Below are positions 37,711-49,539 of a DNA stretch of 64,000 nt, piece by piece (positions within the stretch are counted from its first letter, which is position 1; each line of letters begins with the position of its first letter). The stretch spans positions 3,189,275 through 3,253,274 of the forward strand of contig NC_052409.1 of assembly GCF_009389715.1 (NCBI RefSeq), given 5' to 3'. Position numbers and translations under genes: made by a program. This DNA comes from Phoenix dactylifera (Eukaryota > Streptophyta > Magnoliopsida > Arecales > Arecaceae). Below the pieces are notes generated by a model that was not told where the DNA came from, searched no databases, and saw only the letters and a list, made by a program, of their open reading frames with translations.

Positions 37711-38854
37711 CGCCTCTCTTCTTACTAGCTCTTCTGGCAATGTAGCTTTAAAATTACGATCTAGATTGAGTAAGATAAGAGGCTAAATTATCTAATGGCT
37801 ATTCTCATGGAGTTAGTAATTTGAATTCACACTAAATATAAAGGATACTAAAAATATTGGATATCGAGTGTGCTCGTTTTCATGTTAGATTATGTGTTCG
37901 ATGTCGGGCTCTATTTCGAGTTCAATTTCTGATCAGAGAATCACCAAAATCCCATAATCGACAATAAAATCAAATAATTTTTAATTTTAAACCTATCACC
38001 GAAACTATCCCTATTTAATTTTAATTAAAATCATTCCATTTAGTACAGAAATGGATAAAACATTCGAGCACCTATTCCTGTTGACATCTCTAACCTACCT
38101 ATATGTCGGCCGCGTGTATTAGAGGTAGGGATCAACTCTTTCTTTTTGTTTTTCATTCCAAACAATGGTGCGAGCACCAAAGAACCATTTCACAGAATGG
38201 TGGAAAAATTATCCACATCAAATACGTAAGAAACCACTAGCCAAGATTCAGACATAGAATATGCTCCCAATTAAAAAAAAAAGGTGCAACCTATTTGTGC
38301 CATTCAAGGATACGTCAAGATCATCAACTACTCAAGCAATAATACCATCACTTTAACTTCAGATAGTTTCAAAGTTAGCTTTTAGGAATGGCATCTAGAG
38401 GGTGGCCAGAGGAGCTTATAAATTTGTCCATTTTATTAGTGCGCCAAAGAAGCGATTTCTTAAATCGTACCGGATAAAGCTGATGGGCTCACCACATTTC
38501 CCTATCGCGCTCTAAATGCGAGAGTGAGATGCGTTGCTCCTTCGTGGCCTCACCGAGTCATATCATTGGACCACGGCAACATCTCTCGAAGACACCAGTC
38601 CAAACTAATTAAGCTCGTTATTTCTCACAATCTCGAGCACCTCGAGGTGACGTCCAAAAGTGGGCTCGCGTGGAGTGCTCTCCATCGGCCGTAACCACGT
38701 TGCCCATGAACAGCTTTAGAAAAGCTTGCACCATTCCAAGCTACCCATACCTTCCAAAAGGTTAACAGTAGTACTATAGATTAGATAGCATCTTTTGCGG
38801 CTCACTACTTTAGAAACTTTATTTTGGACTTGACAAATCAATGCATCTTTGATG
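37711..38854. other. Gene-free spacer
   Basis: No gene or defined element is recognised in this part of the ARF-remorin interval. Confidence 0.4.
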
Positions 38855-38937
38855 TATTGTCTTCTTTTTTTTGACTTTATGGGCTGCACTCACATTCGTT
38901 ATGTATGAATTGTCGATGTACCAAAAAAAAAAAAAAA
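38855..38937 (+). mobile_element. LINE 3' tail with poly(A)
   Basis: The segment GACTTTATGGGCTGCACTCA followed by CATTCGTTATGTATGAATTG and a 15-base A-run matches the end of the LINE fragment at 59986-60270 (GACTTTTTGGGCACTGCTCA, then a near-identical end and A-rich tail). It is a short 5'-truncated insertion of the same LINE family. Confidence 0.6.
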
Positions 38938-39386
38938 TAGCTTGCACTATTTTCGGAACTTGTAGGTTGGATATTCAATGTGAGGCAAGAGTAAAACATT
39001 ATTATTTCGCGCAATGCATGCATGAAAGCATGAAGGGCTACGATTTTTCCTCACGTCCAATGAGTTTGTTTTACGTAGTAGATAGATAGGGAAAAAGGGG
39101 GGTGAAATTTTTTTCCAAACTTCAGAAATGTAGCCTAAGCATCATGGGTGGAGTTGCATCTTAAGAATTTGCGTTATGATAGTAGAGATAGATGGGAAGT
39201 GGATACATAGGGGATGCCACGTAATTAATGTCCCATTAAGGTATTTGCTATGGAGTATGGACCGAGCACCCCTTTTCCCATGGCTTGTCACGTGTCTCAA
39301 TTGTCTCCTTGAAGAGATCCTTCAGCTAAACCAATCTTGATGGGCCTTGCAACTCCAAAACAATGAGCTGTGATTTGAGTTTTTCT

Positions 39387-39855
39387 GGGCTCATTTGGTT
39401 CGCGGGAAGTAAGTTTTCTCTTAGGAATATGATTCCTGAAAAGCAGATTCCTGGAAAGATAATGCCGGAAAAAGTATTTTTGGCATGTTTGGTTGACAAT
39501 GGAAAAGTAACAGATTTCCAGAGTGCTTATGTTTGGTTGACCATCCACTTTCCTGAAAAAGTTGTGTAATTCCTATTATACCCTTAATAAAAATTAGGTC
39601 TTTAATATCTCTTTAATGCTGAAGGGCTTTTTTGAAAAAAAAATAAAAATGAAGTAATTTTCGGCTCACGGAAAAGTATCTTTTACATGTTTCTCATGGG
39701 AAAGATTTTTCCATGAAACGTGGGAATTATATTCCTATAGGAATACAACTTTTCTGTCTCTCTCCTTTGAAAACTCTAACCAAACAAGAAGCATCTCATT
39801 ACTTTTCCGTTGACCACATTTTCCCCTTTTCTTTTCCTGCGAACCAAACGAGCCC
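39387..39855. mobile_element. MITE with terminal inverted repeats, PIF/Harbinger-like
   Basis: The left end GGGCTCATTTGGTTCGCGGG and the right end CCTGCGAACCAAACGAGCCC are inverted copies that differ at two positions. A 3-base direct repeat TCT flanks both sides (39384-39386 and 39856-39858). The 469-base interior has no open frame of note. The TSD length and the GG start suit PIF/Harbinger, but TCT is not the usual TWA target, so the superfamily is uncertain. Confidence 0.78.
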
Positions 39856-39904
39856 TCTGGTGACATGTTCTGTCTGAACTGAGTTTTTTGTCGATGGCCT
39901 AACA

Positions 39905-40092
39905 TATTTTTTTCCAAAGTTCGCCGCTTCAGTATCAGACTCCATACTGATACCACACTAATGCAGTATCGGAACAGTACGGTACAGAATTTTTTAAGCA
40001 TACAAAGTGTTGGTACGCCGTCCGTACCGAATACTGGTACTGAACCGATACGGTACATCCCGTACCGCTTGGTTCGAGTCGGTACAGCATAC
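39905..40092. repeat. Motif-echo block built on GGTACGG/CCGTACC
   Basis: Words such as GTATCGGAACAGTACGGTAC, GGTACGCCGTCCGTACCG and CCGATACGGTACATCCCGTA follow one another. The block is strongly self-complementary and shows no terminal repeats. Confidence 0.55.
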
Positions 40093-40098
40093 ACTGCT

Positions 40099-40314
40099 CT
40101 TTTCCCATGCTATCATTTTGTTCATAATCCCTGAGAATTTGATTTTGACAGTAAATGTGTATTCCTGAGCCTTTCTTTGTCATTAGGCATCTTTTCCCGA
40201 ATCTTTCTTTTCCCATGCTATTATTTGTTCATAATCCCTGAGAATTTGATTTTGACAGTAAATGTGTTGTCCTGAACCTTTCTTTTTCATTAGGCATCTT
40301 TTCCCGAATCTTTC
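40099..40314. repeat. 2 x 108-base tandem duplication
   Basis: The unit beginning CTTTTCCCATGCTAT at 40099 recurs at 40207. Both copies contain TTCATAATCCCTGAGAATTT and end in CTTTTCCCGAATCTTTCT; they differ by a handful of bases and by small length changes. Confidence 0.85.
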
Positions 40315-41911
40315 TTTTGTTGAATGTAACGGTGTCGGAGGTGAAAACCATTTAGGCCAAACAATTTGGAGGAATATGAGCAGGGGTATCATGCATGGGC
40401 GGGCTATAGCTCAGTTTGACATCCCCTCATGAGCTTTTCAAAACTAACAACTCGGAAGAGATGGCTTAAAAGTTCAATCCTAAAGTTGGCATGGTAATCT
40501 ACCTTTGCTCAATCAACGCAATTATAAATCGCTTGTACAATAATCTCAAAAAAGAATCACTTGAAATATTTTCCCTAAGAAAGTGGCTAAAGAAATAATC
40601 GGTAGTCTCAGCCTGCCCAGAACCTCAGAAACAGTTTGGCAATTGGGAGCAATTTGGCTGCAGGTAATGATTCAGAATTCAAGGGAAAATGCAAAAGATG
40701 CAGACTAGTAGGAGACTATCAGCTATCATCAACACAGAAAGGAAATATCAGTACCCAGTTTCCACTGAGTTGTGCAGAATCTGAAATTAAGGACAGTACA
40801 ACCCTAAATACCATTATCTTTACCCACTAACTGCATGCATATATCATGAATGAAAGGAAGAGAAAATATCTCAACTCTTTACATCAGCACCTTCACAAGC
40901 CCAAAGATCATTATATATTCTGTTGTCACAGGCTGCGGTTGAGACAGACAATGGCCAACATTGAAAGCAAAGTTAATCTAGCATCACTCTAATTTAGCCA
41001 TCTTTAGATGAAAAATCTGTTGGCCCTGTATGACATTTGCTTCAACAGGCTCGGAGACTAGTATTGAATAGAGGTAAGTATGCTTGAAAAATGCTGTCCA
41101 TCTATTAATGAAAGCCCAAAACTTATTTCCCTTTTATCTTCAAGTCATCTTAAGTTGTTCTTTGACAAGTACTACATTCTTAAGAAGAGCCTTCATCACT
41201 CAGTGAAACAAAAAAACTCTCGCAACTAGCGCTTTCCCTCCTATTTGTCCGGTGCTTTCCGCATCTGAAAAGCAGGAGAGAAGCTAGTTCAAATGTCATC
41301 TACCACCATTCCACAATCATGAGAGATGACCAATAGTTTCTTGAAGTGTGGAATTTTTTCATATATATTCAAAGATTTCAATTATAAGGATGGAAGACCT
41401 GTTGAAGTATCATTCATTGTCACAAGCTCTGTTCACCAGCTAAGGTACAAGTTAGATGTGCTTGACTCCACTAAGAGGTGACGATCCTGATTTTCCGAAG
41501 GTATGGTTGAGACAAAATTTTCTTTTGTCCCCATCAATGCACACCTAGGTTTTTCATGCCTATTAAATATTAATATGCTCTGCGAACTCCTTGCATGTTT
41601 TTAGAAACAGATATATACCAGGATGACAACAATGCTTATATGAAAAAAAGAGTAACACTCTGGCAGTTTATAAAAGAAAAATTAACAATTCACTAAACAT
41701 ATTCATATCTCCTTTACATGGAGGTGAACCAAATGGCTAACACTGAAACAAATTGGTGCTCCCGGTCACAGGTGAACCAAATGGTTTGCAGTACAAGTAT
41801 CTGAAGGATGCATGCTGGGCCCTGACATTGTATTTTGCATCAAAACCACTAAATTAACAAGAATTCTAGAATATTTAGACATACCAGTTGCACAGCTGCA
41901 GTGAAACAGAA
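40315..41911. other. Spacer and remorin 3' UTR
   Basis: The right end, from about 41911 downward, is the 3' UTR of the minus-strand remorin gene. The rest shows no recognisable gene or element. Confidence 0.45.
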
Positions 41912-44900
41912 TTAAGAGCACCAATTCCAGCAAGAAAATGAGGAAGGAATGTTGCCAGTTCTTCTGATGTACTCTGCTTGTTGAGCCGTCCTTGCAGCTT
42001 GCTGGTTTCTTCTGGCCTCTGCTGCCGCACGCATTTCCTCAGCTTTATGCTTTGCAGCTGCTACCTTGTTCATAAGCTTTTCATGTGCACGAGCTCTCAT
42101 CCTCTCCACTTCAACCTGGGAAAAATGAGCATCAACATCCAACACATTGCACTACTACAAAAGAGAAGACATGCGACACTTGAATAATTTTTTTTTAAAA
42201 TCATCTGCCATTAGGTCATAACTATTCACATCCCCAACATAACAAGTCATGTAAAAGAATCATATTACATTAACATGTTTCTCTCATGATTTTGCGAACT
42301 GAAATTGGTACTCACTTGGCCCTAGATCCTTAACGTGCTTTATCCTTTTTCTATATTATCTCAACTCTTGTATTCAACGCTAGTACACATGCATCCTTGC
42401 CTAATTGATATAGATTTAGAATGATGGTACTCACTTATATTATTGCAAACACTTTTATCACTGCACCCTTCTTGAACCTATCAATTTATTTATCTTGGTT
42501 CTATATCTTATTCTTTCTCAGAAAAAAGAGAAAATAAAAAAGTGTCAGTTCTCTTTTATTTCTGGATTTCCTTAAATAGTTGGCTTTCCTGCTGTAAGCC
42601 CAAAATGTGAATATATGCATAGATATGCATATATATTATCATTGTCTTATTTCTGACTATTTTTGTTTTGAAGGTTTTAAGAGATAGATAGCAGCATTGT
42701 TTATCACATTTACTCTTATAAACCAGTACCTCAATTAGCAGCTGGAATCTTCTAGGCAGGGGTTGCACCTGCTCTGAAGCTCTCTAGAGTCTACCTCCTA
42801 CACCCACATCCTGAGCTCTCTCTCCCCCTACCATGTGCTCTGCTCCCCTAAACCGCAGGGAATGAAGGTACCACGATATATCTCCAATTATTTAAAATCT
42901 TCCTTGTTTGCAAAATATTATTTAACAAGCTAGTCCATCAAAATTAGCATAGCCTCTCCAAGAACTCCCTCTCACATCACCCACTGTCTTTGCGGACCCC
43001 CTCAAAATATTCCAAGCACCATTCCATGCCCATGCAATATGATCAGAGATCTAGAGATGGATAGAATAGAGAACTACCTGAAGAATAGTAGAGATGTTGT
43101 GGATGGTATTCGAACATTACATGTAAATTCTTCCAAAGGTGACCGCTTAAGCTTCTAAAAGATATAATTTTTAATCTCTTCTTATTTTCGCAAGAATTAT
43201 TTAATCTCTTCTTGTTTTTGCAATCTACCTTGAAGGAGCCCTTTTAACTTCTCTCTCACATGCTATTTTATGGTTGAAAGTATTTCACCTTAGCACCATT
43301 ATAAAGGAATAGGCTTCCCTTTTCTCTTAATTCTTATTTGGTCTATAGATCTCGTACAACCTTTCTAAATAAAAATAAAAAGAAAGCAATGAACAAAAAT
43401 GGTCATAAGATATGTCAACCAATTAAAATGACAAATAAAGTGAAAACAGATCAATGTTATAATACTGAAAATGCATATTGATCATGATATGCTAAATTCT
43501 AACACATCAAGTTTTTTGCTCCATGTACTCTTGGTAAACCTATGAAAATTGACAGCTCAGTTTTCTATTCTGATAAGCAATAGAAATCAAGATTACTGAA
43601 ATAACTGAAGTTCTCACAGTGAGCAAGTAACAACTATCCTCCACGTACACTTTTGCACTGTCCCTTCAGTGTGTCTCTGTAGATCGATACAATAGAATAC
43701 AACTACATATGGAAAAACAACTCCTACTCATTGCCATATGGTAATAAATTTTACCTCAATTTTCCTCATTTCAGCTTCAGTTTCTGCTTTCTGGTGATTT
43801 TCCCATGCTTGGATTTTGATTTCTTCCCGTTTAAACCTGACAATTCATTATCATCATGAATTAGAATCCGCCAATAGCCAATGTACCAAAAATTACTCAA
43901 TGATCAAGCATCAAATACTCAAAGTGACCAGAAATGAGTGACCTAAAGCACACAATTTGCAAAAAGATGATAAGACAGACAGAAAAAGCAGAAAAGTCTA
44001 ATGGTATAAATACCTGGCCTGATACTTGGCTTTCTCTGCCTCCTCCCAGGCTGCTGCACGCATCTCAGTAACACGTTTTGATTGGTCAACTGGCAGAATC
44101 TTGAGAGAAACGGATGCATCCCTTTCCTCTTCTTCTTTGCTTGCCCATGCAGCAATATTAGTCTTACCTAGTTGTGCGCCAAGAATCATTATTTCTCTTC
44201 TAGTTTTCATTTGCAACTCCTTTTCACTCAACTCATTCTTGCTATCCCTGTGGCTGTCAGATGAACCAGTAATGTTTGCAGCAATGTTTGAATTTGGTGC
44301 AGCTCTCTGTGGAGTTGTTGATCGAGAAGAAGTAGGGCTGCGTGTTGGTGTTGAGGCTCTCACAGGAGTTCCTGTCCGAGATGGCTCTTGGCTAGCCATA
44401 GGAGTCATTTCTGTGCCCATATCTCTCATAGACACCGACCTGTCTGTTGATGGGGGAGTAATAAAGGTGGTAGCAGTCTGAGGTAATGTAGAAGAATCGT
44501 GACGACTAAGAGAAACTGCAAAAAAAATTACGATTAAAAGATGTCTTCAAATGCTCTGAGCTTGATGAATATTCCAATGAAATCCATCGCTCTCTCTCAA
44601 GGGGGAAAAAAGACAGCATTTTAAAATTTCCATTCTAAATTATCCAAGGAATTAAATCTGTTTATACCTCCTTTAAAATATTTTGCATCAAGATATTCCA
44701 GTCAGCAGTTTATATAAAACTTGAGAAAATGATTATGGACTTCATGAAACCTGATTATGGACTCGTATGCAACAAGCAATGGGAATGGATTAAAATATTT
44801 TTTTAAAAAAGTTTTTCATAATCAACTCAAATTACTTCCTTGCACATAATTAAATTAAATTTGCAAATATGTTTTTCTAGAACTCCCTAAATTGCTCAAA

Positions 44901-46178
44901 AATTATAATCCATGGGGCATTGAAATGTAGAAAACACACTCCAGATTTAAATTTTGAACAGATATTAGCATGTGCACTCTATGAAGCATAACAGTATAAT
45001 ATAACCGATCTCTTTACTTATTCTATTTGACAGCACCATTCATCAATTCATTAACAAAAAATAAAAAAGAGCATACATTGCTTACTGCATAAAAGAACCA
45101 AACATAACGAACCACACAAATATATATTGCTTACTTGCTGAATCTGCAACCTTCTCAACAATAATCCCAGGCTTGGCACATGAATCCACCACCTGGTAAG
45201 AGTTGGGGACCAAATTCACAACCTTCTGCCCACCAAATCCTCTCTTTTCTTGGGTTGGATCAATCCTCTTAGTGTCTGCATCCTCTGTAATCTCTACAAC
45301 CACCTTCGTCGAAGATTGTCGGCTACCATAACCAAACTTCCCTGTTTTCTTCGGCTGCACTCCACAAGGTTTATAAGGCCGGTTCAAATTGGGGCTCGCA
45401 ATCCATTTCTGTGCATCGTCCCATTTCGAAGGCGCCGGTTTTGAGAATGGTGGCATGAGAGCCGCCCGGTGGGGAGCGCGTTCACCCTTGTGGAATTCGA
45501 AGGCGGATGGCACACCGTCTGAATCAAAAGAGTCTTCCTCTTGAGATCTAATCCTCGAACTCGATAGGATTTGATCTGTAAATCTGTGACCACTCATCTT
45601 CTCCAACGAAGTAGAGCATTCAGGGAGCGAGCTCACCATGTCCACATCCTTGCAATCATCCGAAACACTACCACCTAATCACATTCATGGCGGCTCTAAT
45701 CAACTGTGAATCCAAAGCTTAGATGTTTCAAAAAAATCTCAGCCAAACAAGAGATTTTTTTTACAAAGAATCTTACATGTGTCATCGATCTCAGCAGCAG
45801 TTGCCTCAGATCTCAGCGAGAACTTGGACTCCATCTCCTCCTCTTTCCTCTTCTTATCCACTCCCAAAAGCATAGCTCGAAGCCTGCCGGGAGAAAACCC
45901 ACCGCCCTAAAACACAAAAAGAAGGACCAAAAAACTCATCAAATCCAAACAAAATCATGCCAAAACGCATCAAAAAAAAAACCACAAATCTTTCTGCATT
46001 CTTCATCAGATCTCACACTCACCCCCACTCCATATCTCTCTCTTCCACTCGCCCATCTTCAAACAACGACAGAATTTACCAGGAACAATAGAAATCCGAC
46101 AGAGCATGCAGAGAAATCGAATCCGAAGACAGAAAAGCAATAACCCGGGTCCAGATTCGGAGTGACATAAGATCTCAG

Positions 46179-46219
<41 letters not shown>

Positions 46220-46255
46220 CGGAGGAGATGGCTTCTCGATTCGTTCGTAATCCAT
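41912..46255 (-). CDS. Remorin family protein
   Basis: Remorins are plant-specific proteins of the cytosolic face of the plasma membrane that organise membrane nanodomains and limit or assist signalling and cell-to-cell movement. Six exons close in phase to 1494 bases (497 residues): 46255-46220 (MDYERIEKPSPP only), 45906-45777, 45674-45135, 44515-44014, 43836-43755 and 42115-41912. The first 350 residues are a long Ser/Thr/Pro-rich, probably disordered region (for example TPVRASTPTRSPTSSRSTTP). The remorin C-terminal domain, about residues 385-490, is a coiled coil with the usual words RAAAWEEAEKAKYQARFKRE, IKIQAWENHQ and RMRARAHEKLMNK. The end FSCWNWCS supplies cysteines that may be acylated for membrane anchoring. 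The N-terminal MDYERI and the long disordered part match the large-remorin group that includes At2g02170 and At1g30320. Intron 1 starts with a (CT)n run right at the donor. Confidence 0.93.
46184..46219. repeat. (GA)n microsatellite abutting a splice donor
   Basis: About 16 GA units on the plus strand lie directly against the minus-strand donor CCG|GTACTCTCTCT of remorin intron 1. On the transcript the intron therefore begins GTACT followed by a long CU repeat. Confidence 0.9.
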
Positions 46256-46889
46256 GGTGGAAACGGGCTTCGGTGGGTTCGCGAGCTCCAGGAAGCGGCG
46301 GAGGCGGAGGCCGCCGAAGGCTGGAGTTGGTGGGCCCGGCGGTGCCGCCGTTCGCTTCCGCTTCTCCCCACCGCCGCCGTAAATTTGAAGAGGGCCTTCT
46401 CGAGGTGGATCTCGAGCACTGGTACTTCAACTCCCGTCTTAACTGAACTCAAAACCAAAACAAATAGACCTGGAATGTCACGATATTACGGTGTTGCCAC
46501 TGTGCGTCCTTTCTCAGGCATCGATACCACCGCTTTCGAGGGACATTCGCATTAAAGCTTCTGTTGACCGGTCAAAGTTGGGGTTCCATCATGAAACGGG
46601 AAACGGGAAACGACAGTATGGGATTTCTCGAGAAGAGCAGCAGGGTGGGAGCCAGGAATCCTGCAGGGATGCGTTGGTGACGATGATTTCGAGGTTTTGC
46701 GTAAACAAAGCATAATGATGTCACAAGTCGCAACTTGGATTAAGTTGGGTTCGATCATCATACGTGTATATTTTGCATGAGGTTGTCGGAAAAAGTGTTG
46801 ACTGCCGAGGATTTCATTTTGAGACAAGGTTCCTGCTCCTGCTAAGATGGGAGCCCCACGGGATATGGAACTTTAACTGCAAAATCCGG
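46256..46889 (-). promoter_or_regulatory. Remorin leader and promoter region
   Basis: The first 190 bases upstream of the start are GC-rich and probably hold the leader. A 72-codon plus-strand open frame over them (46228-46446) is antisense to remorin exon 1 and lacks family resemblance. No TATA box can be assigned with confidence. Confidence 0.4.
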
Positions 46890-47632
46890 GGAAAATATTG
46901 GTTTGACCTCTCGATTAGTACCTTTATCGGATAAGATAGAATGCTTCAGTCTGCAGTTTGATAAGAAGAGGATGCTCACAACTAATAACCTCAAAAAAAT
47001 AGAAGACATGGTCTTCTCCTGTTTGCCTCAGAGCTTTTGGAAACACTTTTTGCTTCAACTCAAAAGTCCTTCGTTTCCTGCTGAATTAGATCTTCTATGG
47101 ACAAGTTGGAAGAAATCTCATTTCAGGAAAGAGCTTCATCTTGGTTGGATAACATTGCCTTTGCCAAAATCTCCTGGATTCTTTGGCTAGGAAGGAACAG
47201 ATGAATATTTCAAAACGAAAAAAATTGGGAATGGGGACATAGTTCTTTAGAAAAATACTCAGAATTCGAATTCTAGAACACTTGAAAAGCAAGCTTTTAG
47301 AGAGGATTGGAGAAACTATTGGAAAGCATCAATATCCTTACTAAATATTAAATTAGCCCTGCTTTAGATAAAGTCAAATGAAAGCTCTCTTCTTTGTTCA
47401 CTTGGTTAAAACTTTGGTAATTTTTCTTCTTGTTCAGCCTCAATTGTTTATTAAGGTTTCGCATAACTTCTTAGTTTCTTTTTGGTATTCAACTTTTAGT
47501 CTCCTCAATTATCTTCCTTATTTTATGCTTCTCTTCTTCCTTTTCTCACGACTATTTGTCTACCAGCTTTCATCTACTGAATGGAGGTGATCAGGTCATG
47601 CATTAATCTTCTCTTCAAAACACAAAAAAAAA
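46890..47632 (+). mobile_element. LINE (L1-type) 3' fragment
   Basis: Open-frame pieces resemble the end of an L1 ORF2: a segment ending WITLPLPKSPGFFG followed, after a stop, by EGTDEYFKTKK, which parallels the usual W..LP.A..W.IWLERN.RIFQ. The tract then continues through FVYQLSSTEWR and ends in an A-run at 47622-47631. The frame is interrupted by stops and the element is heavily truncated at its 5' end. It is dead but the family is reasonably clear. Confidence 0.5.
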
Positions 47633-47769
47633 ATGCAAACTCCATTTACTATTGCATGTCGCAATCGAATTTGATATTGTGAAATTCAAAACTATGAATG
47701 TTTCAAAAAAAGAAAAATTTCACAAATCTCTAGAAGACAATAGATTATAATTCTATCATAACTCCTCAA

Positions 47770-48109
47770 AATAATTATTTTTTCAAAAGCAAAATATCAT
47801 TATAGAGTGAGAAAATTATAATTATAATGTTCATCCTATTAAAATTTTATAATATTTCTGCACCAAACTAAGCTTCCATGATATGTTATAACAAACCCTC
47901 CATCTAAATCATTACAATGACACTATAATAAAAAATAATAATTAATAATAAAAAAATAACAGTAATACCTTTTTGCCTATTTTTGAAAAAACTTATTTTT
48001 TAAAAAAAATAATATTTAAGAAATATAAGCAAAGGCAATATCCATTAATGTTATAAGGAGCTGCTGCAACACTAAATAATGTATTATAATAGTCGTTATA
48101 TTTTTTCCG

Positions 48110-48144
<35 letters not shown>

Positions 48145-48215
48145 CTGATGGGAGGCCCCCCGGTTATAACGGTTATAACGTCCTTATTCCTTACGCTGTA
48201 ACGGCATCATTATAA
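47770..48215. repeat. AT-rich element with (TA)n and GGTTATAACGG, second copy
   Basis: An AT-rich body rich in AATAATAA words leads to a (TA)n run at about 48113-48142, then AGCTGATGGGAGGCC and GGTTATAACGGTTATAACG. The block at 3640-4070 has the same order (AT body, (TA)n, AGCATGACTGGAGG, CGTTATAACGGCCGTTAT). This suggests one repeat family. No terminal repeats or target duplications could be fixed. Confidence 0.55.
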
Positions 48216-49539
48216 CCTCCGCACCATACGCAAGACAAGGGTAGTTACGAAATTTTCTAAGGTTGCAGGGGGTATTAACAGTTTTTTGGGGTCCGCGGCC
48301 GGTCAAATTCGGTCCTCACGCTCGTCAGCCCGTCATACGCTTCACGCACTCTCTCTCCCCTCCCTCTCCGAGGTGGTCGTCCTCTATCTCGACACGTGTC
48401 GACATCCTACCGGATAACTACCATCCCAATCCACTTTAACTCATTCACCATTCCGTACGTACAATCATCCCTCTACTGGGGTGGGTAATTTTAGTCAGGC
48501 ACCAAACTTACACCCAAAGTTGCACATAGGAGGAACGCATCTTACGTGTGTGCTGGGTCTCTTCGGGGTTCTCGTTTCTAGGGTCCTTGTAAGGGCCCTC
48601 AGAGACGTCTTGGATTCGCCGAGAGCGGTTGGTGGATTCAGTCCACGGAATAATGGTGGTAGCGGGGTCGGGCAAAGGGACGTCACCTTGTCTCCAGGTG
48701 GAAGTGATGGGCGAAATGAGCAGTCCATATTAGGGATAAGTGAAGGCAGTGAAATGCCAGCGATCAAGCTAGTAGCATAATTAGAATAGAGCTTTATTTT
48801 TATCGATACGGTTTAAATTTGAAACACACATATGTCGATTAAATATTAGAAACCAGATGCACTTCACTTAGACATGCTCGGTGAGAACACTATCTAGTCC
48901 AGCTAGCACTGAGGTGACATACTCACACATGAGATAATCCACGGGTTGGAGAGGATGAGCAAAAAATTTTACCTGCATCGAATATTTTCTGGTGGAAGGA
49001 GGGCCCAGTGAAGGCTGCTACACGGGTGAGGTTTCCTCTCTCCCCCTCTTCTTTTTTACCAAAAAAATGCCAGCGATGTGATTGGCCGGAAGTGATGGAT
49101 AGATCTGCACCATTGTAATGAAGATTATAAAAAATTCGATGCAAGATTGAAAACATTGGTATAATAGAAAAAGCAATGTGTACCCAAAAAAATATTATTT
49201 AATTTTTTTAATTTTATATATGTATCTAAAATCTATACAGTATATAACTAATATGAAACTAAAAATAGATTTGTACGGATCCTTACATGTAACTAGCTTA
49301 TAATATTAATAAAATTATTATAGTAATTCAAGCATGTTATAGTTATATGCTATTCAAGCATTTGATGAGCTAACCACTCCATAAATACTTTTTGAGTTGG
49401 AGAGAGGGAGTTGTCTAGTGTATTTTCGAATTATTATTTTTTGATTTTTTTTGGATGTATCCATATCCGAACTATATGAATCATCCATTTCAGAAGAAAA
49501 AAAAAAACATTTGATGTATAAGTCAAGAGATTTCATCTT
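48216..49539. other. Spacer with a GC-rich island and G-box palindrome
   Basis: From 48290 to 48780 the sequence is much GC-richer than its surroundings. It contains the perfect 14-base palindrome TCGACACGTGTCGA at 48389-48402, a G-box/ABRE core. A 99-codon plus-strand open frame (48481-48780) lies in this island but shows no family resemblance. The rest is AT-rich and featureless. Confidence 0.45.

Noticed and set aside
46228-46446. Plus-strand 72-codon frame (Gly/Arg-rich)
   Set aside because: It is antisense to remorin exon 1 and its GC-rich leader; the composition follows from GGC-rich leader sequence.
48481-48780. Plus-strand 99-codon frame
   Set aside because: No family resemblance, no splice or start context to support it; kept only as part of the GC-rich island observation.
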